Positions 48,739 through 57,053 of a DNA stretch of 64,000 bases are shown here, piece by piece. The position numbers and the translations under genes were made by a program. The DNA is from JBOZRQ01 sp050789255 (lineage in GTDB: Bacteria; Bacillota; Sulfobacillia; Symbiobacteriales; Symbiobacteriaceae), in contig JBOZRQ010000039.1 in NCBI GenBank assembly GCA_050789255.1, forward strand, positions 55,604-119,603, read 5' to 3'. Under the pieces are notes generated by a model, which searched no databases, was not told the origin of the DNA, and saw only the letters and a program-made list of their open reading frames with translations. The stretch's first letter is position 1; every line of letters begins with the position of its first letter.

Positions 48739-50517
48739 ATGCCTAAGATCGTCGTAGTAGGTGGTGGCCTGGCTGGTCTCATGACCACCATCAAGGCTGC
48801 CGAAGCTGGTTTCGACGTCGACCTGATTTCGCTGGTTCCCGTTAAGCGTTCTCACTCCGTGTGCGCCCAGGGCGGCATCAACGGCGCCGTCAACACCAAG
48901 GGTGAGGGCGACTCCCCCTGGCAGCACTTTGACGACAGCGTTTACGGCGGTGACTTCCTCGCTGACCAGCCCCTCGTGAAGGGAATGTGCGAGGCGGCCC
49001 CCGGCATCATCTACTTGCTCGACCGTATGGGCGTGCCGTTCAACCGCACTCCCGAGGGTCTGATTGACTTCCGCCGCTTCGGTGGCACGCTGCACCATCG
49101 CACCGCCTTCTCCGGCGCCTCGACCGGCCAGCAGCTGTTGTACGCCCTCGACGAGCAGGTCCGCCGCTTTGAGGTGGAGGGCCGCGTCACCAAGTACGAA
49201 GGCTGGGACTTCACCAGCCTGATCGTCCACGAAGGCCGCACCGTCGGCTGCACGGCCCAGAACCTCCACACCATGGAGTTCAAGGCCTTCAAGTCCGACG
49301 TGGTCGTCATGGCCACCGGCGGCATCGGCATGATCTTCGGCAAGTCCACGAACTCGGTCATCAACACCGGTTCGGCTGCCGCCATTGTCTACAAGCAGGG
49401 CGCCGTCTACGCCAACGCCGAGTTCATTCAGGTCCACCCGACCTCGATCCCGGGCGACGACAAGCTCCGCCTCATGTCGGAGTCGATCCGCGGCGAGGGC
49501 GGCCGGGTCTGGACGTACCGCGACGGCAAGCCCTGGTACTTCCTCGAAGAGAAGTATCCCAAGTACGGCAACCTGGTTCCCCGTGACATCGCCACCCGCG
49601 AGATCTTCGACGTCTGCGTGAACCAGGGTCTCGGCGTCGATGGCAAGAACCAGGTCTACCTCGACATTTCGCATATCCCCGCCGACGTCGCCCGCCGTAA
49701 GCTGGGCGCCGTGCTTGACATTTACACCAAGTTCATCGGCGATGACCCGACGAAGGTCCCCATGAAGATCTTCCCGGGCATGCACTACACCATGGGCGGC
49801 ATCTGGGTTGGCTACGAGAAGAAGGCCAACGGCGATCTGGATCCGGCCAGCCCCAAGAACCACATGACCAACATTCCGGGCCTGTACGCCGTGGGTGAGG
49901 CCTCGAGCCAGTACCACGGTGCGAACCGCCTGGGCGCCAACTCGCTGGTCTCCTGCATCTACGAGGGCATGATCGCCGGCCCGGCCGCCGTCAAGTACGT
50001 CAAGGGCCTGGGCGCGACTCACGCTGAGGCGCTGCCCGAGTCGATCTTCGAGTCCGCCGTGGCCGAGGCTCAGGAGAGCTACAACAAGATCCTGCGCATG
50101 GATGGCCGGGAGAACCCGTACGTGCTGTCCGACGAGCTCGGCAAGGTCATGACCGACAACGTTACCGTGGTGCGCTACAACGACAAGCTCGAGCAGACCC
50201 TCGTCAAGATCGCCGAGCTGCGTGAGCGCTTCAAGAACGTTGGCGTGCCCGACACCGGCAGCTACTCCAACCAGCCCGCCGTCTTCACCCGCTGGCTGGA
50301 CGGCATGATTACCCTGGCTGAGGTGATCACCAAGGGCGCCCTGCTCCGCGACGAGTCCCGCGGCGCCCACTACAAGCCCGACTTCCCTGAGCGCGACGAC
50401 GACAACTTCCTGAAGACCACCATGGCGGTTTACACGCCGAATGGTCCGCAGATCACCTATCAGCCGGTTGATGTCTCGCACATCCAGCCGCGCAAGCGTG
50501 ACTACACCAAGAAGTAA
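48739..50517 (+). CDS. sdhA: Succinate dehydrogenase flavoprotein subunit
   Basis: 592 residues. VVVGGGLAGLMT binds FAD; HSVCAQGG contains the His that holds FAD covalently. Active-site regions HRTAF, HPTSIPGDDKL, RGEGG and the RDE-SRGAHY segment are intact. Oxidises succinate, passing electrons to the SdhB clusters and to menaquinone in SdhC. Spacing to sdhB is 17 bases. Confidence 0.96.
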   Translation: MPKIVVVGGGLAGLMTTIKAAEAGFDVDLISLVPVKRSHSVCAQGGINGAVNTKGEGDSPWQHFDDSVYGGDFLADQPLVKGMCEAAPGIIYLLDRMGVPFNRTPEGLIDFRRFGGTLHHRTAFSGASTGQQLLYALDEQVRRFEVEGRVTKYEGWDFTSLIVHEGRTVGCTAQNLHTMEFKAFKSDVVVMATGGIGMIFGKSTNSVINTGSAAAIVYKQGAVYANAEFIQVHPTSIPGDDKLRLMSESIRGEGGRVWTYRDGKPWYFLEEKYPKYGNLVPRDIATREIFDVCVNQGLGVDGKNQVYLDISHIPADVARRKLGAVLDIYTKFIGDDPTKVPMKIFPGMHYTMGGIWVGYEKKANGDLDPASPKNHMTNIPGLYAVGEASSQYHGANRLGANSLVSCIYEGMIAGPAAVKYVKGLGATHAEALPESIFESAVAEAQESYNKILRMDGRENPYVLSDELGKVMTDNVTVVRYNDKLEQTLVKIAELRERFKNVGVPDTGSYSNQPAVFTRWLDGMITLAEVITKGALLRDESRGAHYKPDFPERDDDNFLKTTMAVYTPNGPQITYQPVDVSHIQPRKRDYTKK

Positions 50518-50534
50518 GGGAGGGCAACCGGAAC

Positions 50535-51284
50535 ATGGCTGAGAAGTTCATCGAGCTGCGAATCAAGCGGCAGGAAGGTCCGGGTAAGCCCGCCGTCTGG
50601 GAGGATTACAAGCTCCCCTATCGTGCCGGTGCCAATATCATCTCTTGCCTCATGGAAATCCAGCGGAACCCTGTCACCGCCGACGGCAAGCGGACCACCC
50701 CGGTCATCTGGGAGTCCAACTGCCTCGAAGAGGTCTGCGGTGCCTGCACCATGGTGATCAACGGCAAGGCCCGCCAGAGCTGCTCGGCCCTGGTCGACAA
50801 CTTTACCCAGCCGATCACCCTGGAGCCCATGAAGTCCTTCCCGGTCATCCGTGACCTGATTGTGGACCGCAGCCGCATGTTCGAGGCCCTGAAGCGGGTG
50901 CGCGCCTGGGTGCCCATCGACGGCACCCACGACCTCGGCCCTGGCCCCCGCCAGGCTCCGGAGGATCAGGAGTGGATGTACGAGCTCTCCGAGTGCATGA
51001 CCTGCGGGTGCTGCATGGAGGCCTGCCCGAACTACAACGAGGACTCGGACTTTGTTGGTCCGGCTCCGATCTCCCAGGTCCGCCTCTTCAACGCCCACCC
51101 GACCGGCGCCCTGCACGCCGGCGAGCGCCTTGAGGCCCTCATGGGCCCTGGCGGCATCAACGAATGCGGCAACGCTCAGAACTGCGTGAAGGCCTGCCCG
51201 AAGGAGATTCCGCTGACCACCTCCATCGCGGACGTGAACCGGCAGATCACCTCCTACATGTTCAAGAAGATGCTCAAGGGCTAA
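50535..51284 (+). CDS. sdhB: Succinate dehydrogenase iron-sulfur subunit
   Basis: 249 residues. [2Fe-2S] cysteines are in CLEEVCGACTMVING...SC; [4Fe-4S] and [3Fe-4S] ligands are in CMTCGCCMEACPN and CVKACPKEIP. Last gene of the operon; a terminator follows within 10 bases. Confidence 0.96.
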   Translation: MAEKFIELRIKRQEGPGKPAVWEDYKLPYRAGANIISCLMEIQRNPVTADGKRTTPVIWESNCLEEVCGACTMVINGKARQSCSALVDNFTQPITLEPMKSFPVIRDLIVDRSRMFEALKRVRAWVPIDGTHDLGPGPRQAPEDQEWMYELSECMTCGCCMEACPNYNEDSDFVGPAPISQVRLFNAHPTGALHAGERLEALMGPGGINECGNAQNCVKACPKEIPLTTSIADVNRQITSYMFKKMLKG

Positions 51285-51294
51285 AAGCCCAGCG

Positions 51295-51325
51295 AAAGCC
51301 CGTCACCTATTGGTGGCGGGCTTTT
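51295..51325 (+). terminator. Terminator of sdhCAB
   Basis: AAAGCCCGTCACC pairs with GGTGGCGGGCTTT across TATT, then TT. Confidence 0.9.
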
Positions 51326-51393
51326 TACATCTTAACAATTTACCAGCGACAACCGAAATAAGGAGTAAATCCCTTGCAACGGAGGGCGCTAGC

Positions 51394-51819
51394 TTGAGCG
51401 CTGTTCACTCCTTGATTCCCACGGTAGTCGTCTTTGGCGGCCTTTATGACACGACCTCGGGACTGAACGTGCTGTTACCGGCACTCGGCCGTTTGCAGCG
51501 GGAGCGACCGGTTCGGGTGCTGTGGGGTGTGCCCGAAGCGCCCCCACGTGAGGTCGAGTTGCTTGGTGAGTTTGAGCCAGTAATCACCAGCGCGCCTGAG
51601 GATATGACTAGCGTGGTCCGCCAGGCGGACATTCTGGTGCTTGGGCAGGAATTCGACCAGGCCAAAGGGCTCGCCACGACGGCGATTGCCTGTGGGACGG
51701 CCGTGGTAGTAGCCCGACAAGATGGCGGAGCGTTGCTGGACGCGGTTCGTTCCGTGCTAAACAGCAGAACTCTGCGGGGTCGGCTGGTCCAGGCCGGGTT
51801 GCGCGTTGTGTGTGAATAA
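51394..51819 (+). CDS. Short protein resembling a glycosyltransferase C-terminal domain
   Basis: About 141 residues. The pattern ADILVLGQEF...ATTAIACGTAVVVARQDGGALLDAVRSVL...LRGRLVQAGLRVV is like the sugar-nucleotide half of GT-B (GT4-type) enzymes, but the conserved E-x7-E is missing and the acceptor half is absent. It may be a reduced relative or a remnant. TTG 51394 has GGAGGG seven bases upstream. Confidence 0.5.
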   Translation: MSAVHSLIPTVVVFGGLYDTTSGLNVLLPALGRLQRERPVRVLWGVPEAPPREVELLGEFEPVITSAPEDMTSVVRQADILVLGQEFDQAKGLATTAIACGTAVVVARQDGGALLDAVRSVLNSRTLRGRLVQAGLRVVCE

Positions 51820-51823
51820 AGAG

Positions 51824-51850
51824 ACCGCCCGGGAAGTTCCCGGGCGGTGT
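51824..51850 (+). terminator. Terminator
   Basis: ACCGCCCGGG pairs with CCCGGGCGGT across AAGTT; the T run is weak (GTGCT). Confidence 0.7.
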
Positions 51851-51957
51851 GCTATGTGGGGCGAATTCCGCCGGACTCTCCCACGGGGTAGCCTCCTTTT
51901 GCTTTAGAGGTTCTGGCTGGGACCCGTGTGTGAGGGGCGGTGGATAGGGAGTTTAGG

Positions 51958-52152
51958 CTAAGGTTTTTGTTTGGGTGCAGGTTCGCTGCGCAGGACGGGC
52001 GCTATGGGTTTGTACCCGTAGTCGTAGCCTCGGTATGCCTCTACAATGCGACCGCCGACCCGGCGAATGTAGATGGTTCCTGCGGCGACGCCGTCTCGGA
52101 AAAGTAGAGTGGCCGGGCGGGCCTCGTGCACGACTTCTGAGTGTTTGTTCAT
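51958..52152 (-). CDS. 64-residue hypothetical protein
   Basis: Unrecognised. Begins MNKHSEVVHEARPATLLFRD and contains YIRRVGGRIVEAYRG, likely a small beta-hairpin fold, with a Pro/Lys-rich tail. ATG 52152 follows GGAAGGG; the longer upstream extension is Arg-rich and unlikely. It is divergent from the XRE gene, separated by 385 bases holding inverted repeats; it could be under that regulator. Confidence 0.55.
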   Translation of the reverse strand: MNKHSEVVHEARPATLLFRDGVAAGTIYIRRVGGRIVEAYRGYDYGYKPIAPVLRSEPAPKQKP

Positions 52153-52310
52153 GGAAAATCCCTTCCTTTTTCTCTTTTGCCGTCTCCCTGTCCTGGTGGG
52201 CCGGGACCAGCGTCCCGCTGATCCGGTCGGTCGGAGTTCATACACCGACATGCGGGCATGAGCGGCACCTCCTGTAAGAGTTTGGGGCGAATTTGTTTAC
52301 GGGGCGACTT

Positions 52311-52338
52311 TGTTCAGAACTGTTCACGTAGCGTGAAC
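52311..52338. promoter_or_regulatory. GTTCAC-type inverted repeats, distal site
   Basis: GTTCACG-TAG-CGTGAAC (52322-52338) is a perfect inverted repeat, preceded by a half-overlapping TGTTCAGAAC (52311-52320). It resembles the site in the XRE promoter at 52486. The intervening 145 bases contain no gene I can support. Confidence 0.5.
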
Positions 52339-52485
52339 TGCGTCTGTGGTTTTATGGTACTATCTTCCAGGAAAACCGTCAAGTGGCCGACAAGAAATTC
52401 CTGGAAAAAGTTTGGCTGTTGGCGAGAACGCTTATGGCTCTAGGTATTCGCACGTCGGATCGCCCCCAGATAGTACGGTACCCTT

Positions 52486-52515
52486 GTTCACAATGTGAGA
52501 ACAGTGGGGTAGAAT
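52486..52515 (+). promoter_or_regulatory. Promoter of the XRE gene with overlapping operator
   Basis: TTCACA (52487-52492) and TAGAAT (52510-52515) are 17 bases apart. TGTTCACAATGTGAGAACA overlaps the -35 and spacer and shares the GTTCAC/GTGA half-sites with 52322-52338. Confidence 0.55.
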
Positions 52516-52537
52516 TGGCCTATCTTGTAAACAAGGG

Positions 52538-53227
52538 ATGTGGCTTCCGGTGGCAGGGCGGGCGGGGGACCGTCAGGTCTACACACATACGCTAGGCGTT
52601 CGGCTGCGGCAACTCCGGGAAGGCCTGGGCCTCGTCCTGCAGGATGTGGCCGACCTCTTCCAGACCACGCGAAACGTTCCTTCCCAGTGGGAGGGCGGCC
52701 AGAGGGAGCCCTCCTACGAAACGCTTCTCCGCCTGGCGGACTACTACGGCGTGACCACCGACTGGCTGCTGGGCCGTGAAGGGGCCGAGAAGGATAGCCC
52801 CCGTGTAAAGCAGGTGAAGAGCCAGCTGCGCGACTACCTGCGCCTGCGTGAGTCAACGCTGCGGGGGACTACTCCCGGGCAGCGCCTTCGGGTGGCTGTT
52901 GACTTCCTCGCCAGCCAGGACTCGGAAATGTTCAGCCTGAGCCGCCTCGGGCGTCAGATGCTCATAGCTGAGGAGACGCTCCGGCAGATGTTGCTCGGGC
53001 AGGCCATGGCCACAGGACCCGTGATCCAGCGCTTCGCCCAGTACGCCAACCTGCCGGAGCTGTGGTTCTATCAGCCGAATCCCGAGCTGGAGGATGCGGG
53101 CATGAAATACAAATCCCTGGTGGAGCGTTTTCAGGCCGAGGGACTCGCCCCGGAAGAGGTGGAACAGCGCCTGTGGGCGCCGAAGCGTGGCGGTATGAGG
53201 CGCACCAAACGGGCCGCCGAAGAATAA
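52538..53227 (+). CDS. XRE-family transcriptional regulator
   Basis: About 229 residues. The Cro/CI-type helix-turn-helix spans roughly 18-75: LRQLREGLGLVLQDVADLF, WEGGQREPSYETLLRLADYY, GVTTDWLLG. The C-terminal 150 residues are mostly helical and not recognised; they contain LPELWFYQPN and a basic C-terminus. The start is uncertain: ATG 52538 abuts AAGGG, GTG 52550 is 12 bases from it. It converges on the peptide/TPR genes with a shared terminator. Confidence 0.85.
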   Translation: MWLPVAGRAGDRQVYTHTLGVRLRQLREGLGLVLQDVADLFQTTRNVPSQWEGGQREPSYETLLRLADYYGVTTDWLLGREGAEKDSPRVKQVKSQLRDYLRLRESTLRGTTPGQRLRVAVDFLASQDSEMFSLSRLGRQMLIAEETLRQMLLGQAMATGPVIQRFAQYANLPELWFYQPNPELEDAGMKYKSLVERFQAEGLAPEEVEQRLWAPKRGGMRRTKRAAEE

Positions 53228-53228
53228 C

Positions 53229-53259
53229 AAAACCGGAGCGAATTCGCTCCGGTTCTTTT
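53229..53259. terminator. Bidirectional terminator
   Basis: AAAACCGGAGC-GAATTC-GCTCCGGTT plus CTTTT; the minus strand reads out into TTTTGTTATT. Shared by the XRE gene and the secreted-peptide gene. Confidence 0.88.
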
Positions 53260-53276
53260 GCACCCACGTGGGAGAA

Positions 53277-53393
53277 TCAGCAACGCTGACAGGTGGCGAT
53301 CGGGGCGTCGCCGCCCCACTGGCTGGCCATGGCGGGGAGAGCCCCGAGGATGAGGAGGGCTGCCACCGCGATCGCTAGCAAGAGTCGCTTCAT
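53277..53393 (-). CDS. 38-residue secreted peptide precursor (Phr-like arrangement)
   Basis: A short frame that size filters would miss. ATG 53393 has a strong GGAGG seven to eight bases upstream. The product is a classical signal peptide: MKRLLLAIAVAALL, a hydrophobic core, then ALPAMA with an Ala-x-Ala cleavage site. The predicted mature part is SQWGGDAPIATCQRC, with a C-x-x-C at the very end. It starts 42 bases after the TPR gene stop on the same strand, like phr genes behind rap genes. The signalling role is inferred from this arrangement. Confidence 0.6.
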   Translation of the reverse strand: MKRLLLAIAVAALLILGALPAMASQWGGDAPIATCQRC

Positions 53394-53435
53394 TGTTCGA
53401 TCCTCCTCTTCATGTAGTGGGCGGTTAGGTGTAGG

Positions 53436-54305
53436 TTAGGCCACGGGCTTGACGCCCTGGAGGAACTGGTTGACCTTGTGGATACCCGGGTAGTGCACGG
53501 CCCGGACAGCGAAGTCGAGGGCAAGGAGTGCCTTTTCATGCGCCTCATCTGGTCGGCCCAGGGCTTCCAACGTGCGGGCCCAGGTGAAGTAGACATCTGC
53601 CCGGGTCATGTCGTCGACCTTGGCGTGGGTGAGGGCGGCTGTAATCGCTTGCTGGGCGTTGACGAGGTCGCCGGCTGCCAGGTGATATTCCGCTTGCCGG
53701 CTGAGCAACTTGTGGCCGCCCGTTTCGTCGTCGATTAATGCCTCGGCCTGGGCCATCGTGGCGGCGGCTTGCGGTAGTTGACCCAGGGCTAACTGGACGC
53801 CCCCGAGGTTATGGAGGATTCGGCCGAGCAGGCCAGTGAGCTCGAAGGCCCGGGCCAGGTCGGCGGCCTTGGTGTACGCATCGGCCGCCTCTTGCCAGCG
53901 AAATGCGTTGTCCAGGGTGACACCGTAGTTCCACCAGACGTAGGTGCCCCAGAAGAGCACCCCGGGCTGCTTTTCCTTGGCGATGCGGGCGAAGTCCTTC
54001 ATCATACGGTCGTAACTGGCGCAGTCGCCGTTCTTGGAGTATAGGTTGCCCATGGCGGCGATGAGCCGGGATTTGATGGCGTGGTTTTTGCCGGCAGAAG
54101 CGATGCCCTCGCGGTAGCAGCTCATGGCTTCTCCGTGCCAGGCACGGCCGGCGGTTTCGTGGGCCACGCCCTTCCAGAAGAGAATCTCGGCCTTCAGGTG
54201 GGCGTATTGGGGGTCTTGCAGGAGGCGGTCAGAGGTAAACACAACACGGCCAAACTCGCCCTTGCGGAACCACTTTTCCAGCCGGTCGAGTACCTGTGCG
54301 TCCAC
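53436..54305 (-). CDS. TPR-repeat protein
   Basis: 289 residues composed almost wholly of helical repeats. Clear tetratricopeptide units include WGTYVWWNYGVTLDNAFRWQ, AADAYTKAADLARAFELTGL and WARTLEALGRPDEAHEKALL. No DNA-binding or catalytic domain is visible, so it resembles a shortened Rap/RRNPP-type peptide receptor or a general scaffold. GTG 54305 follows GGGGGG. Transcribed from its own promoter toward the peptide gene. Confidence 0.8.
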   Translation of the reverse strand: MDAQVLDRLEKWFRKGEFGRVVFTSDRLLQDPQYAHLKAEILFWKGVAHETAGRAWHGEAMSCYREGIASAGKNHAIKSRLIAAMGNLYSKNGDCASYDRMMKDFARIAKEKQPGVLFWGTYVWWNYGVTLDNAFRWQEAADAYTKAADLARAFELTGLLGRILHNLGGVQLALGQLPQAAATMAQAEALIDDETGGHKLLSRQAEYHLAAGDLVNAQQAITAALTHAKVDDMTRADVYFTWARTLEALGRPDEAHEKALLALDFAVRAVHYPGIHKVNQFLQGVKPVA

Positions 54306-54354
54306 CGGAGATTCCCCCCTTTGGTTAAACCCTCAGAGTAATTCCTGTGAGATC

Positions 54355-54383
54355 ATCTTACCAAATACTACCAGAAACGGCAA
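54355..54383 (-). promoter_or_regulatory. Promoter of the TPR/peptide operon
   Basis: On the minus strand TTGCCG (54378-54383) and TAAGAT (54355-54360) are 17 bases apart, about 50 bases before the GTG start. Confidence 0.6.
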
Positions 54384-54489
54384 GCAATTTTTCGCGCAAC
54401 GTGACGAAATCGGGCGAGGGTTTGGCTGCTCTCCCACAGGGGGGTACAACGTCTACAAGCGTTGACAGCGTAGCCTTTCGCCAGTAGCG

Positions 54490-54529
54490 AAACACCGCCC
54501 GATCCCCTGGTGGGGAGGGCGGTGTTTTG
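54490..54529. terminator. Terminator of the Yip1-like gene
   Basis: AAACACCGCCC (54490-54500) pairs with GGGCGGTGTTT (54517-54527); an inner CCCC/GGGG pair extends it. It ends transcription arriving from the right. Confidence 0.8.
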
Positions 54530-54554
54530 TCGACTCGTGTCGAAACTAGGGCAA

Positions 54555-55085
54555 TCAGGAGTAGTGCCAGTAAAGCCAGATTTCACCAAGTCTGAGCGGT
54601 ACGGCGGCGATCGCCGCCACCAGGAACGCCCGAGGGGCGGAGAGCTTATAGGCAGCGCGGATGCCAAGCGTCAGAGAAATGAGATGGATCAGGGTAATGG
54701 CCAGTCCGATCCCAAGGACCGTAGTGTGCATCTCCTTCAGGGCAGGGTAGAAGATCAGCACATCTTCCAGCAGCCGGACCGACCAACTGAGTCCGACGAT
54801 CTTCACGGCCTCGACCCAGGGCAGCTCCCACTGAAACGCTCGGGCTGCGCCCCACAGCATGACGCCGTACAGGTCGAAGGTCACCATAAGAAGCGCCATG
54901 TTAATGAGGGCAACGCTGCTGCCATCGGCTTCGATGTTTTGTGGATGGTAGACTGCCATGACGATCTCCAGGGTAAAGACCGAGAGCAGGATCCACCAGT
55001 AACCGAACCGCAAGTGGTTTCGGGCGTAGGTATAGGTGGCCGACGGGCGGAACAGCGCGCCAAGGACCCAATCGACAGCGGTCAC
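54555..55085 (-). CDS. Yip1-like integral membrane protein
   Basis: About 176 residues with five hydrophobic helices. The N-terminal LGALFRPSATYTYAR followed by a first helix is the usual start of bacterial Yip1-domain proteins. Function unknown. GTG 55085 begins one base after the DUF1028 stop, showing an operon; the longer upstream frame inside that gene is rejected. Confidence 0.65.
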   Translation of the reverse strand: MTAVDWVLGALFRPSATYTYARNHLRFGYWWILLSVFTLEIVMAVYHPQNIEADGSSVALINMALLMVTFDLYGVMLWGAARAFQWELPWVEAVKIVGLSWSVRLLEDVLIFYPALKEMHTTVLGIGLAITLIHLISLTLGIRAAYKLSAPRAFLVAAIAAVPLRLGEIWLYWHYS

Positions 55086-55086
55086 G

Positions 55087-55983
55087 TTATTTCCCAGCCC
55101 TCTGTTGCAGTACAGTATTTCGCAGTGCGGCCATGGTATCACCGGGGAGCCAGTCATCGGTGGGGCCCATGGTGGGCAACCCGTGTTGTGCACAGTAAGA
55201 AGCCAGCGAGCCGCGCGTGTTGTAGGTGATCTCACCGCTCACGGCCCCGTCGAAGACGCCCAGCTCCCGCAGGAGCGACTGGAGCAGGCGGACCTTGTCC
55301 GGCGAGTCGAGCAGGTAGCGCTCGGGGGGAGTGGGTCCCAGCCAGATCTGCCGGTGGAGCGCCAAAAGCCGCTGAAGCTCCTCGATGGGTTCGGGGTGGT
55401 CGTCCACCCGCAGGTCCACCAGACGGTCGTTGTACCCGCCATAGCCGCCGTTCTCCCTGACGACGTAGACGGCAGCCGACTGCTTGCCGCGGCTGTCGCC
55501 ACCGGCGTGCTGGGCAGCGGCGAGGGCCGTAAGCACCCGGTCAACGAGATGGGGCAGATGGCCGCTCTGTTCGTAGGTCTCGGCCATGGCATCTACGGTG
55601 GATTCGCTGACCAGGATGTTGCCCTGGCAGGTGTACCCGGCGCCGACGCGGTGGCCTGCCCAGTGCATGCACTTCTCGCCGGTGTAGGCAGCAGCGTTGC
55701 CCTTGCTGTCGACAATGCCCAATTGCCGGTGCTCACGGCCTTCGTCCTCGCTGATCAGGCGGTCCACGGCTTCCTGGGCGGAGAGGCCCTGCTCAAGCAA
55801 CTCCAGGCCCCGGGGGCCGTAAGAGACGTTCGCCCAGGCCTGCGTGGCCACGGCGCCCACGTTCGCTTTCGCCCAGGGAACGGCAGACCCAACGGCGAGA
55901 AACTTGGACTGAACGGCAATGGCCAGCTCACCCGTGTTGGGATCCCGGGCCACGATCGAGAACGTGGCAATAACGTTGTCCAC
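55087..55983 (-). CDS. DUF1028-family protein
   Basis: About 298 residues. The N-terminal 215 residues are the Ntn-hydrolase-like DUF1028 domain: TFSIVARDPNTGELAIAV, AVATQAWAN, YGPRGLELL. The C-terminal 80 residues (VRLLQSLLRELGVFDGAVSG...) look like a peptidoglycan-binding helical module. Role unknown. GTG 55983 has GGAGGG upstream. Forms an operon with the Yip1-like gene. Confidence 0.82.
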   Translation of the reverse strand: MDNVIATFSIVARDPNTGELAIAVQSKFLAVGSAVPWAKANVGAVATQAWANVSYGPRGLELLEQGLSAQEAVDRLISEDEGREHRQLGIVDSKGNAAAYTGEKCMHWAGHRVGAGYTCQGNILVSESTVDAMAETYEQSGHLPHLVDRVLTALAAAQHAGGDSRGKQSAAVYVVRENGGYGGYNDRLVDLRVDDHPEPIEELQRLLALHRQIWLGPTPPERYLLDSPDKVRLLQSLLRELGVFDGAVSGEITYNTRGSLASYCAQHGLPTMGPTDDWLPGDTMAALRNTVLQQRAGK

Positions 55984-56070
55984 GTTGGCAACCCTCCAGC
56001 GCGTTGTAGTGCTTTGCAGTAAAGTTCGGTATGCGGAACATATTTCCTTCGTTAGTCCTGCGAGTAGGAA

Positions 56071-56098
56071 GAGGAGGTGGCCCCAGGCCACCTCCTCG
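56071..56098 (-). terminator. Terminator of the aldo/keto reductase gene
   Basis: GAGGAGGTGGCC pairs with GGCCACCTCCTC across CCA; weak T content follows on the minus strand (TTCC). Confidence 0.7.
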
Positions 56099-56122
56099 TA
56101 ATCTCTCCGTATGTGTGTACGC

Positions 56123-57022
56123 CTACTCCCAATCGGATGCAGGCAGGTCCCAGGTGCCTGCGGCCAGCGCCGCTGTCCACTGCGCTTCGGTGCGGGGGCC
56201 AACCAGGACACTGGTGACGGCAGGGGTTCGGAGGCACCAGCGTATGGCAACCTCGCCGGCAGGGCGCCCTAACCGCTGGGCGGCTTCCTGCACGGCAGTA
56301 GCGGCGGCGACGGCGCCGGGGGTGAGCCGCTTCTCCTGCCAGGCTGAGTTCTGCCAAGCCCGGGAGCCTTCCGGGATGCCCTGCAGGTACTTGCCGGTCA
56401 GGATGCCACCTGCCAGAGGACTGTATGCCAGCACGGCGACCTGATGCTCGTCACAGTAGGGCAACAGCTCCTGCTCCGCTTCGCGGTGCACCATGTTGTA
56501 TCGGGGCTGAATCGACTCAAAGCGAACGTATCCATTCAGGTGACTCACGGACATGGCTCCTTGGAGCTGGGAGGTCTCGAAGTTGCTGCAGCCCACGTAC
56601 CGGACCTTCCCCTGCTGCACAAGCTCCGTCAGCGCACCGAGGGTCTCCTCCAGGGCCACGTCGGGGTCCCACCGGTGTACCTGGTAGAGGTCGAGGTAGT
56701 CGGTCTGGAGCTGCTCCAGGCTGGCCTCCGCCGCTCGGAGGATGTGCGCCCTGGAGAGGCCCTGGCCCAGGGGCGTGGAACGCCCGACCTTGGTGGCCAG
56801 TAATGCCTCGTGGCGGCGCCCCTTCAGGGCCCTGCCCACAATGCGCTCCGACTCTCCTCCGGCGTACACATCGGCCACGTCGATAAGGTTTACCCCGCTG
56901 TCCAAGGCCTGGTGCACGATGCGGGCCGACTCCGCCTCGGTGGTCTTCTCACCGAACATCATGGTGCCCAGGCCGATCTCGGAGACCTGCAGGCCGGTTT
57001 TGCCAAAGGGACGGAAACGCAT
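56123..57022 (-). CDS. Aldo/keto reductase
   Basis: 299 residues, NADPH-dependent TIM-barrel oxidoreductase. Starts FRPFGKTGLQVSEIGLGTM. The catalytic tetrad is present: Asp and Tyr in DVADVYAGGESE, Lys in LATKVG and His in YLDLYQVHRWD. C-terminal cofactor segment VGPRTEAQW. Close to the YghZ/TAS-like group; substrate unknown. Expressed alone. Confidence 0.92.
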   Translation of the reverse strand: MRFRPFGKTGLQVSEIGLGTMMFGEKTTEAESARIVHQALDSGVNLIDVADVYAGGESERIVGRALKGRRHEALLATKVGRSTPLGQGLSRAHILRAAEASLEQLQTDYLDLYQVHRWDPDVALEETLGALTELVQQGKVRYVGCSNFETSQLQGAMSVSHLNGYVRFESIQPRYNMVHREAEQELLPYCDEHQVAVLAYSPLAGGILTGKYLQGIPEGSRAWQNSAWQEKRLTPGAVAAATAVQEAAQRLGRPAGEVAIRWCLRTPAVTSVLVGPRTEAQWTAALAAGTWDLPASDWE

Positions 57023-57053
57023 AGGGAAAAGACCTCCTCCGTGGAAATAGAAC

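Noticed and set aside
48028..50481. An 817-codon open frame antisense to sdhC and sdhA
   Set aside because: Same cause as above; it spans two complete conserved genes, and its product is Val/Leu/Gly/Asp-rich without any motif.
52322..52338. LexA/SOS box
   Set aside because: Gram-positive LexA sites have GAAC-N4-GTTC. Here the half-sites are in the opposite order (GTTC...GAAC).
52383..52595. A 70-codon frame with YPCSQCEN before the XRE gene
   Set aside because: It runs through the XRE promoter and into its coding region in another frame, and its ribosome-binding site is weak. The promoter and operator explain the region better.
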